From positions 15,837,318-15,901,317 of the forward strand of contig CM026429.1 in NCBI GenBank assembly GCA_014871385.1: a DNA stretch of 64,000 nucleotides, written 5' to 3'. Below are positions 20,283 through 32,828 of this stretch, one piece after another. Source of the stretch: Ceratodon purpureus (taxonomy: Eukaryota > Streptophyta > Bryopsida > Pseudoditrichales > Ditrichaceae). The stretch's first letter is position 1; each line of letters opens with the position of its first letter. The notes under the pieces are model-generated. The model ran no database searches. It was not told where the DNA came from and saw only the letters and a program-made list of their open reading frames with translations. The position numbers and the translations under genes were made by a program.

Positions 20283-23200
20283 ATGGAAGTAGAGCCGATC
20301 CAGACGTTTCTAAGGAATGGCCGATCAGGGCGGTGGAAGGTTAAAAAGGGCGTAGTCGTGGCCCTTACTCATTCTGGGCTCTATTATGCAGGCAGGGCAG
20401 TGATCCAACGTGTTGTAGAATTTGATCCTATAATGGTGGTGGTAAAAGTGATTGAGGTTTCAGACAGCACGGAAATGAATATACCATTTCCGGATGAGGG
20501 TGTGAAGTCCTTGAGCAACTGCTTAGGACAAATGATATTGTGGGAGGCGGCCGACCTGAGGCCTTTCGGAGAGGTGGAAGACGATGACATCAAGGCCGTC
20601 GGCTGCCCGCCGACGGATGTTGAAGAAGATGTCAAGCCCGTTCAAGAATTCCTGGACCTCGCAGAGCAGATGGAAGTTGCGCTCCTCGAGGAATCCGGAG
20701 GCTCAAAGCGTTGTGTAGCCGCTGGAGTCATTATGGAGTGCTCTCCTAAAGGAACGTGGGAGGGGTTCTTGATTCCTCACAGCTTCTTTCTAATAGTGAG
20801 AGTGTCGTCCGTCAATCCAGAATTCTCTGAAACACCTGCTTTCTGCGAGTTACCGGATGTGTTAACGATCGGGTGTGCTCTGGGGCGATTGGTACTTTGG
20901 AGTGGATACAAGGTATGTCCACTTGTGAACGGCGCGTTGGCAACTTGGCTGGCACATGTCCTGTCGGCTGCCCGCCGACGGAACCTCACTTGGGGAACGA
21001 CAATGAAGAAATTGATGAAAGCAACTTCGCTCCGTCTGAGCAGGATCTGGGGACTAGGTCTCCAATGAATATCAACAGTGACGACGATGTGTCTAAACAA
21101 GGGGAATCCGACGTAGAAACAGATGATCATTGTTGGGGTCCGGATTCCGGGACCTCGGGTACTCCTTCCACTCCAGATGCTTCTTATCCTGACCGCCACC
21201 TCTGGAGAAATCGGTATGTCGAACTTCTTAATGATGATCTATCAGTCCGTGGTAGAGCAATGATTCAAGTATGTTTACCGGACGAGGCATGTGATGATGA
21301 AGTCCTAGGGGATACAGAGGTTGGGGTTCTCTTCGTCTCTGAAGACGATCATCTGCAGATGACAACTCTCAGATGGCGTCTGACTCACACTCGCTTAGAA
21401 GGGGGTCACCTTCTCTCTGATATAATTACTTACTGCTCCGAGAATTTAGCAGACGCCGACGCGGACGATGGTCTGGATGGTGTCCCGAAGAATGCCTATC
21501 GATCGGTGCGGAGGAAAGTTCGTGAAAAAGATGACGTCTCTTCCACTAAGCTTCGTCGAATGGTTGTCCCTGCTGAATGCCGCTTAGTGAGCTCAAAGCG
21601 CTGTTGCAAGGACCGATGTTGCCAGACTTTTAGATGGGAAGATACTGTGAGTATTCGTCGTAAATTTTACGCAACAACATTCGAGGCGAGGCGAGAGATG
21701 TCCTTTGCTGTGCAAGGGCACTTACATACTGTACCCGGCAAGCGGAAGCTCTATGTTACTCTTGCGAACGTTGACGTATGTGAAGTGGCGTGGTATATCA
21801 TTCACGGAGTATCGAAATCCGCGTACTACAGCTACAAGGCTTCGGCCCGAAGTGGTCGTGTCAATGGGAGTCACGGAAATTCCGGTGTACATCGTCCCCA
21901 CATTCACACAATCCAGGCCCGCGCGACGTTGACCACTATCGTTAATGAGAATGCCGACCAAATGCCCAATGAGTTTCGGATGATTGGCAAGAAGAGAGTG
22001 GCCGCGCTCAAAGTACTCCCGTCTGCGATGAACTGGAATCACATGCGCGAAATGGCCAACGCCGTAAGTTCCTCCTCATCTTCTTTCACTTTGGATAGTT
22101 TACTGAATTATAGTGATTACTATCGTCGGATGCCCGCCGACTGGATGACGAACTTCCCAACTGATCGACCTCACTCTGTGCTATTCAGGTCAATGAGCAG
22201 TGCAACGCGAAGCTGATTTCGCAGTCCTCCGTTAGTCGCATGAGGAAGGAGTACTTCCGCAACGTAGAGGTCAAGGCAGTAGGAAGTAATTTCTCCAAGT
22301 GCACTGAGTGTGACTTCCTCGTTGAACTCATTGCCAAGTATCCAAGAGGGTCGGACGAGTGGCAGAGCTTGACAGAGGATAGGACCAGGCATTTGAACTA
22401 TCAGCGAGCTTGTCGCAACATTTATTACGGATGGACAACCCAATCTATACAGAGTCCTACTGAGTTCCTATGCATCATACATGATAAGATGGACACATCA
22501 AAAACAGCGATCCCCCGGATGCAACGTATCACGAAGGCTACGGCAGGGCTTGGTCAAATTCCGATTTCCTGTACTGGAATGCTGACTCACGGTCACGGAG
22601 ATGGCGCCTACGCACACTATGCAACTGCCCTGTGGCCAGGAGACCCAAATTTCACAATCTCCTCGTTGTGCAGGGTATTCCGTGCCTTGGAGAGACTACC
22701 TGTCCGGGAGTCAAAAGCACTCTTCGAGGCACCGCCACAGAATGAATTCTTTGCAGCGCTAATGCATGGATCGTCACGTTGCATCCCCTCAATTCCACCT
22801 TCTAGGGATGAGCCACTCACTCCACCTCTGCCTGGTAGGCCTGCTGTTCCTTTGCCGAAGAAGTTGTATCTCCAGCTTGACAATTCTGCGAAGGACAACA
22901 AGAACCGGTTTCTTCTAGCATTCTGCTCGTTGCTGACGGCGAGGCGAATATTCAAGGAAGTTACAGTTGGTTTCCTGATTGTGGGACACACACATGAGGA
23001 CATCGACGCCCACTTCAGTCACCTGTCGAAACTCATTAAGCGAAAGAACACATACTGCCTTGCCGACCTTATGAAGGCATTCATGGATTCTCAGAAGATA
23101 GTTGCCTTTATTCCAGAGGTTGTTCAGGAAGTGGCAGACTTCAAAAGTTATGTTGCTGATTTTCATCACGACGGAGGTAATGCGATAGAAGGTCACAGTG

Positions 23201-24201
23201 AAATGCATCTTTTTAAGTTCTATGTAGTGGAGGATGGGGAGGATGCGGGGTGGCCCGTGATGAGGTACAAGAAGCGTGCAACTGATCCGTCATGGCTTCC
23301 ACCTGGCAAACCCGTGAAAATGTGGAGGGCAGACAAAGAGGGTAAACCACGTTTGCCCGTCGGTGATCCCAAACCGGTTCCTCATAAGCACTTATGGGGT
23401 AGTGTTGAAGTCGATGAGGGCAAGAAGAACGCGGATAAAGAGGTGGCAAGGGCAGCGGAGTGTTCAGAGAAGAGAAATTTCATTAAAAGTGGATTATCTA
23501 AGTACATTGAGTACTGGAGAACTGGCATGGCTCGGGATAAGAAATACGCACAAGACATGTTACCATATGTACTGTATTGGGAGCGAATTTTAAAGGAGGT
23601 CAACGAGCCACTGCCCCCCAATTCCGCCACCTTACAGGAAGGATTCTGGCCTATCTCAGACTGGAAGCGGGACCACGTCACCACATTCGATGCAGAGGAC
23701 GAATATATACCGGATCCGGATATTCGTCCCGGTGACGAGGATGAGGTGGAGCCCTATCCTTTCTGTGGTCCGAAAAACTCTAGGCCGAAGTCTGTGTTTA
23801 ACCCATATCGTGACGTTTTACGTGGCGATTGGGTTTTCTGTCGTCCGTGTAAGGAAGACCACCTACCCATTTGGATGGGTAAGGCGATAGAGCCTGTTAT
23901 AACAGAGCCTGGTCCTAATTACGGTAAGTTCAAGGTTGAATGGTGGACTCCGATGAAGGTCAAGAAGGAAGGTAAGAAGAAGGTTGCGAGAGAGTGTTGG
24001 ACAAGACGGTGGGAAAGGGAGTTGACTCTTGCGGAGTGGGTGGAGTGTAAATCCGTTGTATACACTCATAGGACCAAGAAAACTACGCATGAGGGGCCCC
24101 CAAAGTCCCATCTAATACCCGAAGATGTTGTGATTGCTGCCATGGCAAACTTCGAAGCGCATGGAATCTCTATGAACTGGAATGATGAGGAGGAAGACTA
24201 G
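20283..24201 (+). CDS. DUF7869-type protein, candidate transposase of element family A
   Basis: Three exons join in phase: 20283-20912, 21044-22063 and 22189-24201, 1220 residues. The C-terminal half has the DUF7869 hallmarks LQLDNSAKDNKNRFLLA and VGFLIVGHTHEDIDAHFS followed by KRKNTYCLADLM; upstream is CTGMLTHGHGDGAYAHY. A cysteine motif (CRLVSSKRCCKDRCC) lies in exon 2. DUF7869 proteins are widespread in plants and invertebrates and have the look of RNase H-fold transposases; their reaction has not, to my knowledge, been shown. The N-terminal 200 residues were not recognised. Palindromes occur in both introns and, in frame, inside exon 1 at 20597-20613, read as VGCPPT. The acceptor of exon 2 (GAGCAG at 21043) is chosen for phase and is the weakest join. 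Confidence 0.75.
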
Positions 24202-24851
24202 TCGGCTGCCCGCCGACGATTGTGATCTTAGCTGTAGAAGATGTAGCTAGTGATGGTTTCCTCTGTAAACGTTATAGTTGAATATTGTAAACACTGTGAT
24301 TCCTTCGAATAAGAATTGTATTCTACCGTAGACCCAATACTAGTCATGTATTACGGTTTGTCTTCTATTTGTTGTTCTGATGCCTTACTTTTCCTTCTTC
24401 GGTGGTCGTCGGCTGTCCGCCGATGCCTCTAACCATGTTAGATAAGCATCATGAACGGTGACTTTGTGAGGCTGGTCTATATTGTATGGCCTGTGATTTT
24501 TACGGTGGACACTGTTACTCTAGTCGGCTGCCCGCCGACGCTTTCCACAACATTTGTAGAACCACTATGCGCTTTGAGAAACGGGGAAAAAATATTTTAC
24601 CATTTCATTATATTCTTATCGGAGTACAACGGTAGTGTTCCGCCCTTTACATGTTACTTTGTATTGTGTATACATCAGAGATGCCACTACTCCTAAAGCC
24701 TCAGTAACAAATGCTAACCATGAATTCTACAACTATCCGAGTGTGTGAAGCAGCTCTATTGAAAACGAGCTAAACAATTCTAACACACACTAATTCACCC
24801 TAAAGCCAAAAAACCAAAAAGCTGCATATGGTCGCCAACGCCATGAAGCGA
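24202..24851. repeat. Family A palindromes downstream of the DUF7869 gene
   Basis: GTCGGCTGCCCGCCGAC begins right at the stop codon (24201-24217) and recurs at 24523-24539; GTCGGCTGTCCGCCGAT is at 24408-24424. The rest of the stretch is 3-prime flank without a gene. Confidence 0.8.
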
Positions 24852-25373
24852 TCAGTCCTTCGCAGTAGACTTGGCTCGGACAACACTACACCCAGTATCG
24901 ACGGATGGATGCACGGATCCAAACGACGAATACGTGGACTGCGGGCTTGCGTTCCCTCCGCACCACTGATCTTGGCCAGAGCACCGACTTCCAGCACCCT
25001 CCGAGATGTCGTAAGCTTCGTCAACAAGGCGGAGCCACCCTGCAGTTGACATGGTTTGCGTCGACACTTCCCCTGTGTGGCTGAAGTGAACGCTGCCAAC
25101 ACTCCCGGACTCCTCGGACTCCTCGGACTCCTCGAACGTCAGTGGGAAGGCGATGCCGGAAGCGTCAGAGATCTCCAACAACTCAATGCTGTGAGCAATA
25201 CTCCAAAACCACCGCGCACCTGGCTGCAGAAGGCGTGGGATGTATTTGAAAGCTGGAATGGCGGTGTTGCGAGAACGGGCGACCACCGCCCTATACCATG
25301 GCCGGAGCTCCTCGAGGTTAGCCGGTGTCTCCCGACCAAATGGTCGCTCCACATTGCTACCCCGCCTCCCCAT
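24852..25373 (-). CDS. ELRPW-motif protein, second copy
   Basis: Single-exon ORF of 173 residues from ATG at 25373. ANLEELRPWYRAVVARSR, then IPAFKYIPRLL, ARWFWSIAHSIELLEI and IAFPLTFEE correspond in order to the 123-residue protein at 3928-4299. It differs in having an acidic EES repeat and an extra C-terminal Ser/Gly-rich tail of about 50 residues. It is convergent with the DUF7869 gene and may be accessory cargo of family A. Function unknown. Confidence 0.55.
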   Translation of the reverse strand: MGRRGSNVERPFGRETPANLEELRPWYRAVVARSRNTAIPAFKYIPRLLQPGARWFWSIAHSIELLEISDASGIAFPLTFEESEESEESGSVGSVHFSHTGEVSTQTMSTAGWLRLVDEAYDISEGAGSRCSGQDQWCGGNASPQSTYSSFGSVHPSVDTGCSVVRAKSTAKD

Positions 25374-25384
25374 AACGACAAAAT

Positions 25385-25960
25385 ATTGGACAATATGCGA
25401 CTAACTTCTACAGTATGCGACCTGCTTCTACAGTATGCGACCTTCTTCTACAGTAGACAGCCGACGAGTTCGTCTAGTAAACTGGTAAACGTTCTAGTAA
25501 TCCACTTCTCTAGGGTTTTCTGGACGACTAATTGCCAACGTCGACCTAGTCTAGTAGCCCCTACTCCCCTACTCGGCTGGTAGCCGACTAGGACTAGCTT
25601 ACTCATCATTTGCATCATTAGGACTAGGACTTATTTGTGAATATCATTAGGACTAGTAGCCCCTACTCTCCTACTCGGCTGGTAGCCGACTAGGACTAGC
25701 TTACTCATCATTTGCATCATTAGGACTAGGACTTATTTGTGAATATCATTAGGACTAGTAGCCCCTACTCTCCTACTCGGCTGGTAGCCGACTAGGACTA
25801 GCTTACTCATCATTTGCATCATTAGGACTAGGACTTATTTACTCATCATTAGGACTAGTAGCCCATACTCTCCTACTCGGCTGGTAGCCGACTAGGACTA
25901 GCTTACTCATCATTTTTATCACTAGGACTAGGACTTATTTCCTCATCATTTTTATATGTA
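25385..25960. repeat. Short 22-bp repeats followed by a 101-bp tandem array with a variant palindrome
   Basis: 25390-25455 holds three units of TATGCGAC..CTTCTACAG directly upstream of the ELRPW ATG. From 25553 a 100-102 bp unit is repeated four times (starts 25553, 25655, 25757, 25857). Each unit has the palindrome CTCGGCTGGTAGCCGAC followed by TAGGACTAGCTTACTCATCA. A full GTCGGCGGCCAGCCGAC-type copy follows near 26010. This looks like the subterminal repeat region of family A. Confidence 0.85.
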
Positions 25961-26214
25961 TTTCAAATTCCAGAGGTCGGTTCAGTGAGGAAGAGGTTGG
26001 CTCTCCTAGTCGGCGGCCAGCCGACTACAAAGGACTTCCAATCGTTGTGACCGTGAATACTGTTCATTCTAAACGACGACTCCGGAGTCCTCACAGACGG
26101 ACACCCCAATGTGAGATGCCTGGCAGTCGTGTCCACTCAGCGGGTCGCCGACGATCTTCCCTTCACCCGCTTCAGTTCACAGATCCACATTTTGCAGAGC
26201 AAGTATTTCCTTTT

Positions 26215-26300
26215 ATTAGAACAGATAGATTTCTAAGGATAGGGTTTCTAGGGTTTAGGTTTTCTAGGGTTTAGGGTTTCTAGGGTTTAGGGTTCTCAGT
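26215..26300 (+). repeat. Degenerate plant telomere-type repeats
   Basis: About six units of TAGGGTTT with TTTAGGG and TTTCTAGGG variants. TTTAGGG is the common plant telomere repeat. The block lies inside the sequence just right of the last family A palindrome. Confidence 0.75.
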
Positions 26301-26759
26301 CAGCCACTCGCTGAGAGATTCGGCCATGACAGTGGGACTGGGATGTCCTCTATTCAACATTATAATAAATTCACTCAAATGATTTTATCCCTTGTAAACG
26401 GAATGCATTTTTTCATAAATATTTGACATCTTTGTCTTTAAATTTGAGGGATAACACATGAATTGGACGTCTACTGATGATGCAAAGTAGTCCATAATTG
26501 AGCGTTTTGTCCATAATTACTTAAATACCCCTTTTTCGTTGAAAAGTGCCAAAACAAGTGAGATCCGATACTCGTTTGCTTGTTGCTCCACCTGCAGCCA
26601 ATGCTGGATCGCAGCAACGTGCTCCCCCAAATCCTCTGATGGTGGTGGTGGAGGGGGGAAGCTGTATCGTGAAGGTGCCCAGGACATGGCTGCTGAAGCC
26701 AACAACCCGACCTTGCCATCCCTCTTTGGAATCGCAGATCCTGGCCTCACCGAATCTGC

Positions 26760-27790
26760 CGCTCAGAGCTCTCCCAAATTCTCTTCTCCCCCTCGCAGGT
26801 TCAGGCCTCCCTCACTTCACCTCCCCTCGCTCTCCCTCGTTTTCTTTTTTGCTCGCACTAGATCAGCTGTGAATGCTTGCTGCTATCTTGCTTTGGTGAC
26901 ACTCGGGTTTTTTTTTAATGATTCGCTAATTTCTCCCTCGGTGCTCTCCCTTCTTTCCTTCGATGATTGCAGAGTCCCTGAATCCCAAGAACCTCGTCAA
27001 ATTAACCCCGCCAAGGCCCCAACTCAGTCCCTCCTTGCTCTCAGGTTCCTCTCTCTCACCCTCCGCCCACCTTGCCGATCCTCTCCCCCCTTCTCCCGTT
27101 TTTTTTTTTTTTCCTCCTTGCTCACTGTCCTTCCTCAAAGTCTCTCACTTTTTTCTCTCGTATTTTCACTTGATCCTCTCCTTCTCCCCGGTCTCTCGTC
27201 TCACTGTCCCCCCTTTCTCTCGCTTGTTTCTCTCGGTTTCCCACTGCTCCTCCCTTCTCTCTCTCCTCTCGGTGATCTCACACAGTCCCCCCTCTCGCTC
27301 CTTTATTTTTTTTCTCCTGTTCGTCACTCCGCTCCCCTCTCTCGGATCTCTCGTCTCACTGTCCCCCCTTTTTCTTGCTTTTTTCTCTCGGTTTCCCCCT
27401 GATCCTCACTTCTCTCTCTCTCCTCTCGTGTTTTTTTTTTTGGTTTAGTGCTCCTCCCTTCTCTCTCTCCTCTCGGTGATCTCTCCTCTCGGTGATCTCT
27501 CCTCTCACTGTCCCCCCTCTCTCTCACTTTCTTCTCTCGGTTTTCCCCTGATCCTCACTTCTCTCTCTCCCCTATCGATTTTTGTTTTTGGTTTTCTAGT
27601 GCTCCTCACCTCTCTCTCTCCCCTCGGTAATCTCTCCTCTCACTGTCCCCCCTGTCTCTTGTGTTTTTTTTTGGTTTTCTACTGCTCCTCCTCTTCTCTC
27701 TCTCCCCCCTCTGACCCCTTCAATCTTCCACTGCCTGCACCTCCCCCTCGGTGATCTCACTCTTCTCCCTCGATGACTGCAGGTTACTAG
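26760..27790 (+). repeat. One-kilobase polypyrimidine tract
   Basis: The plus strand is nearly all C and T, with recurring CCTCTCGGTGATCTC and CACTGTCCCCCCT blocks forming a diverged tandem repeat of roughly 90-130 bp. Long plus-strand frames here (Ser/Leu/Pro-rich) follow from the composition and are not taken as genes. A short unassigned open stretch precedes it at 26540-26750. Confidence 0.8.
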
Positions 27791-29087
27791 TCCCGTCTCA
27801 GCTCGTCCCTCACCACCTACACTCGAATCAACTCTGATCTAATCCTCGCAGTCTCTGCTCACAGCGTACTCCTTGCGGCTTGCTCACTGTCAACCCCTCC
27901 GCACAAAAACTATACCTGACCCCCTTCAACTCACTTGCAATCTGTGTTACACTCTCACCCCTCACACACAATCCCTCTGTATTTGCTAAGTTGCAGTGAA
28001 TCAGCTACAATTGCAACAGGAAAATGTAGTGCTTGCTTTAGACTCTCCCCTCTATGTACCGAATTGGTGGATTGAATGCTCAATCTGCAAGACTTCTATT
28101 TGCATTCTCAACATTTGTGTGCCCTTGATGTCAATTTTGCAAGTGACGGCCCCATTCTTCTTGTTGCCATTGTTATTGCCCTAAGCCTTGATTGCAAACT
28201 GATTTGGGGGCTAAGAGAATCTCTCCTCCCTCGCCCCATTAGTGCTTGCTTTGGATTCTCCAAGTCTAGGAAGGTAGAGTTTGCAGTTGTGCCCCCTTCC
28301 AAACCTCCACATTTGAGTTGCTAAGTTTGAAATTGGAGGTGCCATGTGTACATTTGATTTGGAGGTTTTTTTCTCCCCCAACCACTGTGGCTTTCGACAT
28401 GGACACACTTTTAGGCTTTCAAAAGTTGTCCCTAAATTTACAGTCTGCCCATTTCAGTGTGACCATCCTCGACGAGCATCCCTTCAAAAAAATTCCGAGC
28501 ATCCCTTCAAAAAAATTCCGAGCACCATTTTTACACCCCAAACTCACTGCCCTTGCAAACCAAACAACCTCAAGTTGGAAAAATGTCACTGCACGGTATT
28601 GATCATTTCCTCTTTGGACGGCTCTCAAAATTCACATTTGTATAATTTTTACCCAAAATAAAGCAATTATGATAATTTACACCTTCTAGATGTCAAAAAA
28701 AATTTCTTGGATGAAAAACTGTCAACTGAATGACGGCTGCGAACGGTCAAAGAATGAAATCGACCAGTTTTTGGTCGTTTGGGCATTTAGGGGTTAACCC
28801 CTCGATATGCCTAAGTTATCATGACACCTCCACTGTGGGCGTGCTCAAAACATGGCACAGTCATTGACGTCATCATGACCCATCATCCTTGAATTGGGTG
28901 TCTCCTTCACCATTGCTCCCAAAGTTGCATTTTTGCACCCAAGGTTGCAGTTTTGGAGTGGAAAAAAATATGCAAAAAGAAACTTAACTCAACACCTGAT
29001 CATGATGTTCTCCAGCTTGGTTTTGTGAGTCCAAGCTTGAGAGTGAGTGATTGTAAACTCAGTTGTCATCTCATGTGCTTAATGTAA
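27791..29087. other. No gene recognised upstream of the glucose transporter
   Basis: No sustained coding frame. A 24-bp direct duplication (CGAGCATCCCTTCAAAAAAA) lies at 28475-28525. The last few hundred bases should contain the transporter promoter. Confidence 0.4.
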
Positions 29088-32000
29088 ATGCCGAGAGTTG
29101 TGGTGTTATTTGCACGCTCATTGTTATCATCTTGCTCCGATCTGGAGGTGGTTTATTGCAACTCGTTCAGGTGAGTTTTGTGTTGTGTTTTTTGTGATGG
29201 TGTTCGGTGTGTTTTTGTTGATGTTGTTGTGAGTTTTCTTTTTTTTGGTGGATTGGAGTGTGTTGGTTTTGGAGTTGATCTGTGCTGTGGGTTGATTGTT
29301 TTTGGAGGGGGCTTTGTGGATGTTGGAGTTTGTTGTTGTGGTGTTTTCTGTGATGTTGGTAGCTGGTGGATGGTGTTATATATTTTTAGAGTTGGGATGA
29401 TCTTAGGTTGAGTGCTAGTTGTTGAGTTATGTTGGTGATGGAATGAATGGTGGTAGGTTTTTTTTAGGTTTTGAGGTGGAGGAAAAGTGGAGGTTTTACC
29501 GACACTTTGATCAGCTGAAGGATTCATTTTTGTGGTGACATGCTTCGCAGAGCTTCATTTGGAGCATGCATTTGCAACTAGGGTACTTGCTACAGGGGAG
29601 GGCAGAACAGGGGGCAGTGAATTCAGTGCAGTGATGATGAAGTGAAGACCATGAAGAAGACGTGAACATCTTCCAAGAAAATAATTGCTTCATCGTTTTG
29701 TAACCCTCAATTGATTCTTGAGCTCACGGGTACGATTCTCAGGTTTTATGTCTCTTGAGGCTTTTGGGGTCATGGAGGTCAATTCTTCTGTGTTTTTAAT
29801 TTTTCTTTTTTTGGTTGCAAAAGTCGATAAATTGGCACCGATTGTGGGATGCGTGCAGAAGAGGAGGGATATTGAGAATGAGGAAGCCATGGTCGTCATC
29901 TGGAGATGCCGTGTTGCCATACGTGGGCACGGCATGCCTGGCATCTCTCCTGTTTGGCTACCACCTCGGGTACGATTTCATTTCCACTTGGTCACTTCAT
30001 GTTTCTCTTATCTTCTCTGTCTAGAAAACCGTCCAAGTCTCCCAGTTCGTGGAAATGGTTCACTAATGGAGCAAATGGAGAGCTGCAGAGTGATCAATGG
30101 CTCTCTGGAGCACATTGCTGCCGGGCTTGGTTTTGCTGGCGATGCTATTCTGCAAGGTATTACATCTGCTTGCTCTTGAATAGGATAATTAATATGAGTC
30201 CCATGGAATCTACTTAGTGTTGATGGAGTGCTGATTTGATGCAGGATGGGTGGTGAGTTCCACGTTAGCCGGGGCAGCAGCAGGGTCATTTACAGGCGGT
30301 GCACTGGCAGACAAAATAGGCCGACGCCGGACGTTCCAGCTCAATGCAGTGCCTCTGTTTCTGGGTCCTCTCCTAAGGTGAGATTCTCTAATACTAGCAT
30401 GAATATCTGAATAAAAGCAACGATCATTTTATGTGATATGTATTGACATAAGGGAGGACATGGTTTGGACAGTTCCTGTTCAGGCGGCTTTGAAAGCATG
30501 GTACTTGGACGCATCCTGGCAGGGCTTGGGATTGGCATTTCGTCTGCTGTTGCGCCGCTCTACATCTCAGAGGTACTAAGAGAAGTGTTGGCATTCATAT
30601 TACACCATCATTTGCAGATATGACTGATATCTTTGTGTGCAGTTTTAATTTTATTTCATTGTGGCAGATTGCTCCTACTGAGGATCGTGGGGCTCTTGGA
30701 TCACTGAACCAACTAGGCATCAATATTGGCATTCTGCTGGCTCTTGTAGCAGGGCTTCCGCTTGCAGATTCACCCAACTGGTAATACTCTTTGCTTTTCA
30801 AATCATTGTCGATTCTGTAAGTAATGCAGCGATCTTTTTTGCCTCTTCTCATGGCAGGTGCATTGTTGGAGCAAACGACTTCATATGTCGTGGCCTCCAA
30901 TAAATTTTGTTCTCATTTCATATGTGAATCCACATCGAATAGAAATAGCATTGTAAACCACTCAAAGTGTGAATTGAAAGTGGTCTACACTTTCTGATAC
31001 CGTATGTGACCTATCTTGTGTCTGTCGGGCCGATCAGGTGGAGGGCCATGTTTTTATTGGCTACAATCCCGGCCGTGTTCCTTTTCGTGGGCATGTTCAA
31101 ATGCCCAGAAAGCCCCCGTTGGCTTGTGAAGGTAGCATCTAAACTCACTCAGTTACATATGTTTCAGCCACTGGTCACAATCTATTGTTCAATTTGCATG
31201 CCATGAATCGTGTATTGGCGAGCAATGTATGTAGCATTTAGTATTTGTAACTTGTGAAGTACCCCACTTTTAATAGGCAAAGTGTTTGATTGTTGTCCAG
31301 CAAGGGAGGCTAGCCGAAGCAGAGATGGCTTCAAGGCTGTTGTGGGGAAAGACGAATAAATTCGAGGAAACGATAGGTGACCTGAAGAGTGACGGTTCTG
31401 AGGCTGTCGAGCAGGATGCCTCGTGGGGGGAGCTGTTCAGCAAGCGTTACTGGAAAGGTATTACTGCTTTGGTAAACAATTTGTTGCAGTGAGCATTTTC
31501 CATGGGTTTGAATGTGAGTGCCTGGTCGTCCATAATTTTGTATAACTTTTCATAATTTCAGATGATAAGAGTGTGCAATGTGACTAAATTGTCCTGTTGT
31601 TGTAATCTCTTTGCAGTTGTGAGTGTAGGGGCAAGCCTCTTCCTGATCCAACAATTTTCTGGCATCAATGCTGTCGTCTTCTTCTCAACAGCTGTCTTCC
31701 GTGGAGCAGGCATTAAATCTGATGTGGCAGCCAGTGCCCTTGTGGGGTTGGCCAACGTGATAGGTGTATGTCGACTCCTGATGCTCAGAAATTACTACCG
31801 GTACCATGCTAGCTGTTTTGAATCCCATTTGTATAGAAGCACGACTTATATGTGTAACAGTATTGACTTGGATTGATTTGCAGGTTCAATAGTGGCATCA
31901 TCTCAGATGGACAAGCAAGGTCGCAAGTACCTGCTCATCACCAGCTTCACAGGCATGGTATGGACACCTGATTTGACTCACATTGTGCGAATGAATAGAA

Positions 32001-32828
32001 AAATGCCTACAAATTCTTTAAAATCATGTAACTTTTGGTTTTCTAAGAGCTTTTTGTTTTGCAGGCTATTTCGATGCTAATACTAGCTTTGAGTCTCGCA
32101 TGGCGTGCGCTACAAAATTTCTCAGCGGTCTTGGCAGTCCTTGCAACTGTCTCGTAAGCCTCTAAACGCCGTGCATATTAACGTCTTGGCAAACTCTTTT
32201 CTTCGAGTCCATGAAAAAAGATTTAGGAAACATGACGTGATTGTGGATATGGTATTTGCAGGTACATGCTAGCCTTCTCATATGGGGCAGGACCAGTACC
32301 AGCACTACTCCTGGCTGAAATGTTTGCATCACAAATACGAGCCAAGGCTATGGCTCTGTCCCTCGGAGTTCACTGGGTACACAACCACTCTCACTTGGCA
32401 AAACCTCTCGCCTCTGTACATTTTTTTCACTGTTTTTTAAATCTTTCATTGGTCGAAACAACATATTTGTTTCCTGTCAATACATCAAAAACCAACCAAA
32501 TAAAACCATCTTTGTGCAGAAATTAATCTTTGTTTTTACAAAGTTGAATTCGTTTGAAAATAAACATGATGGTACATTAACACTGACTTATTCTCTGATT
32601 CACTTTGCTTCGCAGGTCTGCAACTTCATCATTGGGTTGCTGTTCTTGAGCGTGGTCGAGAAAGTGGGTGTGAGTGTGGTGTACCTGGGCTTTGGATCAG
32701 TTTGTTTAGGTGGAGCCTTTTACGTCTTGAACAATGTGGTAGAGACCAAAGGTCGGTCACTTGAGGAGATCGAGCGGGAGCTGAGCCCTGTTGTTTACGA
32801 TGATGCAGCAGCATTTGCTCATCTATGA
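29088..32828 (+). CDS. pGlcT: Plastidic glucose transporter (major facilitator superfamily)
   Basis: Thirteen exons join in phase: 29088-29170, 29859-29969, 30089-30156, 30245-30377, 30473-30572, 30668-30780, 31038-31131, 31301-31457, 31617-31763, 31884-31957, 32065-32153, 32262-32376 and 32616-32828. The protein follows Arabidopsis pGlcT closely: LFGYHLG, FTGGALADKIGRRRTFQL, LAGLGIGISSAVAPLYISE, PESPRWLV, QQFSGINAVVFFSTAVFR, SDVAASALVG, GAGPVPALLLAEMFASQIRAKA and NVVETKGRSLEEIE, within twelve predicted membrane segments. The family exports glucose from starch breakdown across the inner plastid envelope. Exon 1 encodes a short Ser/Arg-rich N-terminus (MPRVVVLFARSLLSSCS) that fits a transit peptide and joins in phase, but is less certain than the rest; another small exon could lie in the first intron. 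No inactivating lesion was seen. Confidence 0.88.

Noticed and set aside
21705-22042. Frames on both strands inside exon 2 of the DUF7869 gene
   Set aside because: Shadows of a well-supported exon.
26539-27402. Plus-strand frame of 287 codons rich in Ser, Leu and Pro
   Set aside because: Its length follows from the pyrimidine-only composition; no domain and no splice structure support it. The first 70 codons before the tract remain unassigned.
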